Assembly (NCBI GenBank): GCA_031413115.1
Contig: JANOEH010000211.1
Coordinates: 1-16,095, forward strand
DNA length: 16,095 nt
Source: JANPEF01 sp031413115
GTDB taxonomy: Bacteria; Eisenbacteria; RBG-16-71-46; DASYSL01
Direction of reading: 5' to 3'
The notes beneath the pieces are model-generated. The model did no database searches and was not told where the DNA came from. It saw only the letters and a list, made by a program, of their open reading frames with translations. A program made the translations under genes and the position numbers. Positions 9,100 to 15,801 of the stretch are shown here, piece by piece; the first letter of the stretch is position 1; each line of letters opens with the position of its first letter.

Positions 9100-11076
9100 A
9101 TGACCGCCCGCCCCGTCATGACCACGTCCTCCCTCGACCTCGAACGACTTCGCCGGCTGCCCGCCGGTCGAGACGTGTGGCAACTCGCCGTCGGCTTCGG
9201 CCCGCATTGGATCGTGCCGAACGAATCGGATGGCGAGCCCGAGCTGCCCCTGATCGCGATCTGTCGCAGCAAGGCGCGCGACACGCTGGGCATGGGCGCG
9301 CCGGGCCTGCCCGGACAGTCCGGGGACCCGATCGCCCCGCTCGCGTTCGGCGCCATGAGCGACCTGGCGGGCGAACCCGGATGCGGCGCCCGGCCGGCGG
9401 TCGTCGAGGTCACGGACCCGGCGCTCCACGCGGAACTCGTCGCGCCGCTGGCCGGAATCGGGATCACCGTCGAACTGGTGGAGCAGGCCGTCGAGCTGGA
9501 CGAGGTCGTCGCCGCCATGCGCGCGGAACTCGGTGGCCCCATGGCGACGCTGCTGGCCTTCGCCCCCGCGGTCCCGCTGGAGCGCATCGCCTCGTTTGCC
9601 GAGGCGGCGGTCGCGTTCCACGACGCGGCGCCGTGGAACCAACTCTGCGACCTCGACCTCGTGTACGTCGAGTCGCCGGGCGCGCCGGCCGACATGCGCT
9701 GGTTCGTCGTCCTCGGCGCCATGGGGCTCGAACTGGGGATGGGGTTCTTCCACGACATGGCCGACTTCGAGGCCCTGCAAGAAGCGCCCGACGGTCCGCC
9801 GTCGGAGGCGTGGGCCCGCAAGGCGCGCTGGTCGTTCACGCTCGATCCTCCGCAGGACCTTCCGCTCACGCAGTACGAACTGTGGCAGCGCCACCGGCTT
9901 CCGCGCACGGACGAGGGGCGCTTCCCACTGCTTCTTGCGCTGGGTGGCAAGGGTCTGCCGAGACCGGTCGACGAGGCACGCCTCGACTTCACGGAGGCGC
10001 TGCTGCGTGCGATCATCGCGACGACCGAGGACGAGCTCGACTCGGGTCGCTGGTCGAAGCGCGTCCGCGTGGCCGGCCGGGAGCAGACGATCACGCTCTC
10101 GCTGCCGACGCTTCTGGCCGAGGAGACGCTGCCCGGGCTCTCGCGCGTCAAGCCGCGGAGGAATGCGCCGCTCGATCGCCGCGTGATGGAACGCGAAATG
10201 GCGAAGATCGGCCGCATGATCTCCGAGCAGGGCATGAGCATCGCGGAAGTAAACGCACGGATCGCATCGAGTCGCGGCAAGCCTCTCGCGGAACTCCCAC
10301 GAATCGATCCCCGCGAACAGGCGCAGGATCTCTGCTACGACGCGCTCGAGGTGGAGGGGCGGCTGCGCATCAAGCGCGCGCGACAGGCGCTTCGCCTGTG
10401 GCCCGATTGCGCCGACGCGCTCCTTCTCCTCGGCGAGGAGATGCCCGATCCGGCACGGGCCCGCGCGTTCTTCGAGCAGGCGCTCGCGGCCGGCGCGCGC
10501 GCGTTGGGCCCCGAGGCGTTCGTCGAGTATCGCGGCCGCTTCTGGGGCGTGTTCGAGATGCGCCCCTACATGCGGGCGCGCGCCGCGGTGGCCGGGGCTC
10601 TCTGGGCTGAAGGCGAGATCGACCAGGCGATCGAGCACTGGTTCGCGTTGCTCGAGCTCGACGCCGAGGACCACCAGGGCACGCGCGAGATGCTGATCCC
10701 GCGTCTGCTGGAGCGGGGCCGCGACGAGGACGCGCAGATGTTGATCGCGCGCTTTCGCGAGCATGCGAGCGCGGTCGTGCGCTACGCCGAGGCGCTGGTC
10801 ACCTTCCGCATGCAGGGCAAGGGCGCCGAGTCGACCGCCGCCCTCGCCGCGGCCGTGCGCGCCAACGCGCACGCGGTCAAGCACCTGCTCGATCCCGAGT
10901 TCGTGCCCGGCGAGCTGCCGGCGTCGTTCCGCTTCGGCGGCGAAGCCGAGGGCCGGATCGTCGCCCTGTCGCTCCAGCAGACGTGGCAGGCGACGCCCGG
11001 GGCGGAAGACTGGCTGCGTGAGCATCGTCGCGAGGCGAAGAAGGCGCGGGAGAAGGCGCGGAAGGGGCGACGGTGA
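9100..11076 (+). CDS. DUF6930-like and ST7-like TPR protein
   Basis: 658 aa from the ATG at 9100; an in-frame ATG at 9118 is also possible, and an upstream TTG at 8935 is less likely because of the putative promoter at 9031. The N-terminal part (about 20-150: DVWQLAVGFGPHWI, then EVTDPALHAELVAPLAGIGI) resembles the DUF6930/DUF7309-type domain, from memory. The region about 405-580 (QAQDLCYDALEVEG, LWPDCADALLLLGE, ALGPEAFVEY, FEMRPYMRAR, DAEDHQGTREMLIPRLLE) is an ST7-like tetratricopeptide region widespread in bacterial proteins of unknown function. The C-terminus is a basic KKAREKARKGRR tail. No signal peptide or membrane segment. Biochemical role unknown; probably a cytoplasmic scaffold or adaptor. 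Convergent with the broken MqsA locus 22 bp away. Confidence 0.85.
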   Translation: MTARPVMTTSSLDLERLRRLPAGRDVWQLAVGFGPHWIVPNESDGEPELPLIAICRSKARDTLGMGAPGLPGQSGDPIAPLAFGAMSDLAGEPGCGARPAVVEVTDPALHAELVAPLAGIGITVELVEQAVELDEVVAAMRAELGGPMATLLAFAPAVPLERIASFAEAAVAFHDAAPWNQLCDLDLVYVESPGAPADMRWFVVLGAMGLELGMGFFHDMADFEALQEAPDGPPSEAWARKARWSFTLDPPQDLPLTQYELWQRHRLPRTDEGRFPLLLALGGKGLPRPVDEARLDFTEALLRAIIATTEDELDSGRWSKRVRVAGREQTITLSLPTLLAEETLPGLSRVKPRRNAPLDRRVMEREMAKIGRMISEQGMSIAEVNARIASSRGKPLAELPRIDPREQAQDLCYDALEVEGRLRIKRARQALRLWPDCADALLLLGEEMPDPARARAFFEQALAAGARALGPEAFVEYRGRFWGVFEMRPYMRARAAVAGALWAEGEIDQAIEHWFALLELDAEDHQGTREMLIPRLLERGRDEDAQMLIARFREHASAVVRYAEALVTFRMQGKGAESTAALAAAVRANAHAVKHLLDPEFVPGELPASFRFGGEAEGRIVALSLQQTWQATPGAEDWLREHRREAKKAREKARKGRR

Positions 11077-11098
11077 GGGTGAGGGTGGGGACGTTGCC

Positions 11099-11830
11099 CT
11101 AGGCGGAGAGCACCTGCCACTCATCCTTCCGGGACTCGACCTCCACCCGGGTGATCGACGCCTTCTTCGCATCGATCCGGGTCAGGCGCTCCGTCCGGTA
11201 GCTCATCGTCAGCCGCCCCTGCGCCACCATCAGCCGGAGCAGCCGGTCCGCCTGGGGACCGATGGGCGCGGCATCGTTCTCCTAGCGCGAGACCGTCTCG
11301 TCGGCGACTCCCATGTGCCGCGCGAAGTCGGCGCCCGACCACCCCAGGCTCTTGTGCAGGAAGCGGACCTCGCTCCCGGTGAACCGGGTGACCTTCTCGA
11401 TCAGGACTCGGGCGAGCAGACGGTGCAGCCCTTCGATCCGGGGGATCGAGATTTCGTAGTTCCCGCACTTCGGGCAGCGACTCACTTCCACGCCGACCAG
11501 AGTGACGTGCTTGAGGCCGCACTCGTCGTAGCGGTAGTTCTCCTTGCGCGTCTTCATCGTGGCGCCGCATTCGGTGCACTTCATCGGTTCGCTCCCCTCG
11601 GCTCGGCGCGCGACGGTCACCCGGCTCGTTTCGACGCGGTAGCGCCAGGTCCCGTGCTCGTATTCCCCGGGCCGGACGACTCCGCCTCGAAGGACGTTCT
11701 CGCAGTCGACCGTCGTGAGATCGTCCACGAGCATCTCGTCCTTCGAATGCTTCGTGTACGTGAAGCGTCCGGCCTGCAGGATGTGCCGAATCAGCTTTCT
11801 CGCGGCATCCGGCGCAATCGGCTCGTCCAC
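11099..11830 (-). pseudogene. Broken DUF4258 toxin / MqsA antitoxin locus
   Basis: A GTG at 11830, with GGAG ahead of it, starts a DUF4258-type toxin (FTYTKHSKDEM ... GTWRYRVETSR). This normally continues for 15-20 more residues and stops. Here it passes through VTVARRAEGSEP straight into an MqsA-like antitoxin beginning MKCTECG at 11584, which also has its own GAGGGGAG Shine-Dalgarno. The antitoxin's zinc cysteines C3, C6, C37 and C40 match E. coli MqsA positions. In the helix-turn-helix the frame reads ADETVSR-TAG-ENDAAPIG, so the Trp of the family motif VSRWEN is a TAG (11282-11284). Sixty more in-frame codons follow to a TAG at 11099-11101. Likely damage: a toxin C-terminal deletion fusing the genes and a TGG-to-TAG nonsense mutation. 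The truncated product keeps the zinc domain but loses half the DNA-recognition region. Confidence 0.7.
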
Positions 11831-11863
11831 ACGATCTCCGCGTTACGCCGGGGATTGATTATT

Positions 11864-11869
11864 TGTCAA
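11864..11869 (-). promoter_or_regulatory. Possible -35 TTGACA for the MqsA locus
   Basis: A consensus TTGACA on the minus strand, about 35 bases before the GTG at 11830, in a short AT-rich patch. The -10 region at the expected spacing (GTAACG or TAACGC) is poor, so the assignment is weak. MqsA-type antitoxins normally repress their own promoter, and this is where an operator would be. Confidence 0.3.
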
Positions 11870-12053
11870 CTGCGGTCGACCAGGGCGCGCCGGGCGCGCG
11901 CGGAGACTCGGGGGACGAGTCGGACTTTCGGGGGTCGAGGGCGGGCGGACACTCACGCCGTCTATTCTGAAGTCTTGCGGAGGGGTGGGACAGGATTGCA
12001 GTGAGCCGGCGCCAGATGTCCGGCCGGAGATCGCGGGGGTGCTCCGGAGGTGA

Positions 12054-12079
12054 GCGTACGTTTCGTACAAACCGTACGC
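12054..12079. repeat. GTAC 9-bp-period array (copy B)
   Basis: Three GTAC boxes at 12056, 12065 and 12074, again exactly 9 bp apart (GTACGTTTC, GTACAAACC, GTACGCTGT), closed by a 7-bp inverted repeat GCGTACG / CGTACGC. It shares the 16-mer CGTACAAACCGTACGC with copy A at 151-166, and both have a CTCCGG-AGG block just to the left. It lies 10 bp beyond the stop codon of the minus-strand antitoxin gene, a 3'-end position. Confidence 0.75.
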
Positions 12080-12089
12080 TGTGCGCCGG

Positions 12090-12263
12090 TCAGGACGCCT
12101 TGCGCTCGAGCCGCTCCGCGATCCACACCTTGATGATCGACTGCCGGGTGACCCCGAGCCGATCGGCCTCGCGATTGGGTCGCCGGGCGGTCGCCGGGTC
12201 GAGGTCGTCGATGATGTCCTCCACGCCCTCGTCGAACTTCTTGTCAAAGTCCTCGGCTTTCAT
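12090..12263 (-). CDS. Truncated ribbon-helix-helix antitoxin of the BrnT toxin
   Basis: 57 aa, starting at ATG 12263 with GGAGG upstream inside brnT, and ending in TGA. The N-terminus MKAEDFDKKFDEG and the C-terminus GVTRQSIIKVWIAERLE are typical of a widespread CopG-like antitoxin paired with BrnT. In that family a QKRVNVDFPxWMIESLDRE-like block, the DNA-binding beta strand and first helix, sits between ARRPN and READRLGVTRQ. Here ARRPN runs directly into READRLG, so about 20 residues appear to be deleted in frame. The product should have lost DNA binding, and hence autoregulation; whether it still neutralises the toxin is unclear. It overlaps the toxin gene by 20 bases, indicating translational coupling. 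Confidence 0.7.
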   Translation of the reverse strand: MKAEDFDKKFDEGVEDIIDDLDPATARRPNREADRLGVTRQSIIKVWIAERLERKAS

Positions 12264-12513
12264 GGATCGCCACCTCCCTTGCGCGCGCTCTACGCGCTGA
12301 GATCAACCGGACTCGGTGCTCCCGGATCGTCACGACCGCGGTCCAGTGTCGACCGGCGATCACTCCGATCACGATCCATCGCTCGTCGCTCTCGCTTCGA
12401 CCTGCGACTTCCACAAAGTCCTCATCGAGCCACAACGCCTGTGCCACGATGAAGTCGATTTCGTGCTTCGCCTTGTTCGCAGCGCTCTTGACCACGTCGA
12501 ACTCGAACTCCAA
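12244..12513 (-). CDS. brnT: BrnT-family toxin (RelE-like RNase)
   Basis: 89 aa from a TTG start with GGAG about ten bases upstream. The BrnT pattern is complete: FEFDVVKSAANKAKHEIDF at the N-terminus, a central beta sheet (ERWIVIGVIAGRHWTAVVTI) and the C-terminal RLISARRARAREVAIHES block. BrnT toxins are small RelE-fold ribonucleases that inhibit translation and are held in check by the antitoxin encoded just downstream. The toxin precedes the antitoxin, as is normal for brnTA, and overlaps it by 20 bases. No lesion is visible here, although the partner antitoxin is truncated, so activity may have been lost by a point change or neutralised otherwise. Confidence 0.85.
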   Translation of the reverse strand: MEFEFDVVKSAANKAKHEIDFIVAQALWLDEDFVEVAGRSESDERWIVIGVIAGRHWTAVVTIREHRVRLISARRARAREVAIHESRGL

Positions 12514-12972
12514 CGGCCCGCTCCGCAGGGGCGGATTGGATATATATTATCCCTTTTCAGAACTCCTGCAAGTCAAGGCGAGGGACTTCCCGCCTGCCAA
12601 TAGGATTCATAACTATTAGTTGGTATGTCAGTTAGGGAGCTTTCGCATCTGCCCAATCACCTCGCATTGGTGTGAGTCAACTAGGCTGTCGTTCTCCGAC
12701 CGCAATGACACGGCCATCCCATCGCCAGGGCGGCCGCGCGCGCTTCGAGAGCACTCGGCGGCTCGACGGCGGGCAGTCCTGCGCGCCGTCGGCGGTGCCG
12801 CGCGGATCGGGCGGATCGGGCAACGGCGCAGCAGTTGTGGAGCCGACTGCGCCAGCGATCGCGAAGAGGGCTAGAAGGGCCGCAGGCGCGGCAAACGCCA
12901 TCAACACCGCCTTGTCCCACGGGACTATCATCGTCGGCACCCCCCCGCAGTCTCACCACCCGGAGGCAACTC
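12514..12972. other. Intergenic region with AT-rich island
   Basis: About 460 bp between the divergent brnT and FG-GAP protein genes. The part from about 12537 to 12640 is strikingly AT-rich for this genome (TATATATTAT, ATTCATAACTATTAGTTGG) and holds the brnT promoter. The rest is GC-rich with no convincing gene. One minus-strand frame (12940-12677, GTG start) has a 24-residue hydrophobic stretch but no other support. The right end provides the GGAGG Shine-Dalgarno for the gene at 12973. Confidence 0.5.
12546..12576 (-). promoter_or_regulatory. Promoter of the brnT operon
   Basis: Minus strand: TTGACT (12576-12571), a 19-bp spacer and GATAAT (12551-12546), about 32 bases before the TTG start. 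The spacer is longer than the optimum of 17, but both boxes are near consensus and lie in the AT-rich island. Confidence 0.45.
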
Positions 12973-15732
12973 ATGCTCGTGTTCCCACGTCCGCGTCTGC
13001 CCTCCGCTGGCATCGTTTCGCCGCTCGTCGCTGCCGCCACTTTCGCCATGCTCGTCGCCGCACCACCCGCCGCTGCCCAGGGCTTCGTCCCCGGACTCCG
13101 CATCGATCACCCGGCGCCGACCGCGCCGGCGGGAATCGTGCTCGCTCACTTCGACCTCGACGGATTTCTCGACCTCGCCGTCACGAATCCCGCGGCGGGC
13201 ACGGTCTCCATCCAACGCGGACAGGGCGGGGGGGGATTCGGACCGCGCGTCAACTACGCCACAGGCCTCGACCCGCGCGCGATCGCACTCGGCGACTTCA
13301 ACGGCGACGGCACGCGCGATCTCGTCATCGCGAACACCGGGTCGAACACCGTGTCGGTGCGCCGGGGTTTCTCGAGCGCCGCGTTCGGCCCCGTGCTGAC
13401 GTTCGGAACCGGGCCGATGCCCGTCGCCGTCGCCATCGGCGACCTCAACCTCGACTCGAAGCTCGATCTCGCGGTGGCAAACTCCGGCTCGACGTCGGTG
13501 TCGATCCTGCTCGGGAACGGCTTCGGCGCGTTCCAGCCGCGGACGGACGTCGCGGCGGGAGCTCGGCCGGAAGCCATCGTGATCGCGGACATGAACGGCG
13601 ATGGCAGGCCCGACGTCGTGACGGCAAACGTGGACGAGTCGACGATCGCGGTCCTGCTCGGCCAGGGCGACGGCACGTTCCTGCCGCGGATCGACACAGC
13701 CGCCGGACCGCAGCCACGCGGACTCGCCGTCAGCGACCTCAACCACGATGGCACGCTCGACGCGGCCGTCATCGACGGAGACGGCAACGCCCGGGTGCTT
13801 CTCGGCAACAACGCGGGAGGCTTCACACCGAGGACCCCGTTCAACGTGGGGACGGGGCGGCTTGCGATCGGGGACATGAACGGCGACGGGCACCCCGATC
13901 TCGCCGTGGGCAAGGACGCAGAAGGAACGATCGAAGTCCGGCACGGAGACGGGACCGGCGAGTTCTTTCTCGGCACGCCCTTCGACGTCGGCGGGGGCGT
14001 ACGCGCGATCGAGCTCGTCGACATGAATGCCGACGGAGCGCTTGACGTGATCGTGGCCACCGAGGCGAGCGACAAGATCGCGGTCATCCTCGCCTGGCAA
14101 CCGCCGGTCGGCCCGCCGGACGACCTCACGGCGGGGGACTATGCGGGGTTCATCGCGCTCGCCGACCTCGACGGCGACGGGGACCTCGATGTCGGCAGCG
14201 CCGACTTCAGCTCGAACCAGGTCTCGATCTTCCTCGGGAACGGCGCAGGGGGATTTGCTGCGCGGACCGGCTACGCCGTGGGCGCCGGCCCGGTGGGTAT
14301 CGCGTTCGGACGGGCGAATGCCGACACCATTCCAGATCTGGTCGTCACCAATCGCGACGACAACGACGTGTCGGTGCTGATCGGGAACGGCCTGGGCGGC
14401 TTCGGATCCCGGCTGGACTTCGCGACGGGAAACGGGCCCATCGGCGTCGCCGTCGCCGACGTGAGCAGCGACGGCAAGGTCGACCTCGTCGTCGCGAACC
14501 GGAACGGAGACGACGTCTCCGTGCTGCTCGGCAACGGGCTGGGTTCCTTCGCGGCGCCGACGGACTTCCCGACCGGCCCCGGGAGCGCGCCGTTCACGCT
14601 CGCACTGGCGCACTTGAACGCCGACGCCCACCTCGACGTCGTGACGGCGAACTTCGGCACGAGCACCGTGTCGATTCTCCCCGGGAACGGCAGCGGCAGC
14701 TTCGGCGCGGGAACGAGCCCGGCGGTGGGCGCCTGGCCATACGGGATCGCGGTCGGGGACGTGAACGCGGACGGGCTCACCGACGTCGCAACCGCAAACT
14801 ACGGTGGTCCGCCCAACGTCAGCGTCCTGATCGGCAACGGACTCGGTGGCATCACGGAAACCATTCCCGTCACGACGAACGACTCGCCGTACGCCCTGGC
14901 CATGGGCGACATGAACCGGGACGGCCGCCTCGACCTCGTCGTCCTCAACCAGGGGGGACCGAGCGTCTCGGTGCTGCTCGGCAACGGCACGGGGCGGTTC
15001 GATCTCGTCCAGGAGTTTCCGACCGGGATCGATCCCGGCGGCGTCGCTCTCGGCGACGTCGACAAGAACGGACGGCTCGATCTCCTGACCTCGAACGGCG
15101 CCGACGGCACCGTGTCGGTTCGCCTCGGCCGCGCGCCGACGCGCACGATGCTCACCGCGAGTCCAAACCCGGTGGCCCTCAACGGAGTGCTCACCCTCAC
15201 CGCCACCGTGACCGTGCCCGCACCCGGCACGGGCCCGGTGACCGGCGTCGTGCGCTTCCACGACGGCACCACACTCCTCGGCAGCGCCCCGACGATCGGT
15301 GGCGTGGCCACGCTCCAGCTGCCGGCAAGCTTTCCCTGGTTTCGCACCTATCGCGCGACCTACGCGGGCGACGATCGGCTGTTCGGCAGCATCTCAGCGC
15401 CGTTCGATCTCATGGCCTACGTGACGACGATCGACGTGCCGCTCGAGCCGCCTGCGACGCCGCTCACGTTCGCGCTCGAGGGCGTGCGGCCGAATCCGGC
15501 GAGGCGCGGGAGCCTGATCGTGCACTTCACGCTGGCGGAGGAAGGGGCGGCGCGGCTGGAGTTGTTCGACGTGCGCGGGCGGCGGCTGGCAGCCCGCGAG
15601 CTCGCCTCGCCCGCGGCGGGAGCCCACGCGGTGAACCTCGCGGCGGGCATGTCGATCCAGCGGGGCCTGTACTTCGTGCGGTTGGTGCAGGGCGCCGACG
15701 CCCAGGTGGCGCGGGTGACCGTCCTCGAGTAG
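12973..15732 (+). CDS. Exported FG-GAP/VCBS repeat protein with Ig-like and FlgD-like sorting domains
   Basis: 919 aa. The ATG at 12973 has GGAGG six bases upstream and opens a signal peptide ending PPAAAQG (about residue 36). Residues 37-720 are fourteen repeats of about 48 residues, each with a calcium-loop-like DxNxDGxxD and a closing VSVLLGNGxGxF. Repeat 7 ends in AVILAWQPPVGPPDD, a break that divides the array into 7 + 7, as expected for two seven-bladed beta-propellers. Residues about 722-810 are a bacterial Ig-like repeat (SPNPVALNGVLTLTATVTV ... YAGDDRLFGS). The last 85 residues (VRPNPARRGSLIVHFTL, LELFDVRGRRL, GLYFVRLVQG) form a FlgD-like / type A sorting domain as on type IX-secreted proteins. 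Likely cell-surface or released, possibly binding ligands or calcium. Repeat DNA looks diverged rather than recently duplicated. Confidence 0.92.
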   Translation: MLVFPRPRLPSAGIVSPLVAAATFAMLVAAPPAAAQGFVPGLRIDHPAPTAPAGIVLAHFDLDGFLDLAVTNPAAGTVSIQRGQGGGGFGPRVNYATGLDPRAIALGDFNGDGTRDLVIANTGSNTVSVRRGFSSAAFGPVLTFGTGPMPVAVAIGDLNLDSKLDLAVANSGSTSVSILLGNGFGAFQPRTDVAAGARPEAIVIADMNGDGRPDVVTANVDESTIAVLLGQGDGTFLPRIDTAAGPQPRGLAVSDLNHDGTLDAAVIDGDGNARVLLGNNAGGFTPRTPFNVGTGRLAIGDMNGDGHPDLAVGKDAEGTIEVRHGDGTGEFFLGTPFDVGGGVRAIELVDMNADGALDVIVATEASDKIAVILAWQPPVGPPDDLTAGDYAGFIALADLDGDGDLDVGSADFSSNQVSIFLGNGAGGFAARTGYAVGAGPVGIAFGRANADTIPDLVVTNRDDNDVSVLIGNGLGGFGSRLDFATGNGPIGVAVADVSSDGKVDLVVANRNGDDVSVLLGNGLGSFAAPTDFPTGPGSAPFTLALAHLNADAHLDVVTANFGTSTVSILPGNGSGSFGAGTSPAVGAWPYGIAVGDVNADGLTDVATANYGGPPNVSVLIGNGLGGITETIPVTTNDSPYALAMGDMNRDGRLDLVVLNQGGPSVSVLLGNGTGRFDLVQEFPTGIDPGGVALGDVDKNGRLDLLTSNGADGTVSVRLGRAPTRTMLTASPNPVALNGVLTLTATVTVPAPGTGPVTGVVRFHDGTTLLGSAPTIGGVATLQLPASFPWFRTYRATYAGDDRLFGSISAPFDLMAYVTTIDVPLEPPATPLTFALEGVRPNPARRGSLIVHFTLAEEGAARLELFDVRGRRLAARELASPAAGAHAVNLAAGMSIQRGLYFVRLVQGADAQVARVTVLE

Positions 15733-15759
15733 GGGTGGTGCGTCAGGGATCTACACGTA

Positions 15760-15769
15760 CCGGATCCGG
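15760..15769. other. Short palindrome between convergent genes
   Basis: CCGGATCCGG, a perfect 10-bp palindrome in the 69-bp gap between two convergent genes. The same gap is bracketed by GGGTGGTG (15734-15741) and its complement CACCACCC (15791-15798). It could be a weak bidirectional termination structure, but there is no T-run. Confidence 0.3.
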
Positions 15770-15801
15770 ACAGAGGACAGGGTTGCGGATCACCACCCGC
15801 C

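Noticed and set aside
11905..11921. GACTCG-GGGGA-CGAGTC hairpin as a terminator
   Set aside because: Only a 6-bp stem and no T-run of useful length; in this GC content such hairpins are frequent.
12677..12940. Small minus-strand frame with one hydrophobic helix (AVLMAFAAPAALLALFAIAG)
   Set aside because: GTG start, no Shine-Dalgarno recognised, a Pro/Arg-rich C-terminus without pattern and no known relative; alanine/leucine-rich helices arise easily by chance at this GC content.
12928..15261. A 777-residue minus-strand open frame with repeats (VEVEVADGD-like)
   Set aside because: The repetition is the reverse-complement echo of the FG-GAP repeats; the plus-strand protein has a signal peptide, Shine-Dalgarno and sorting domain.
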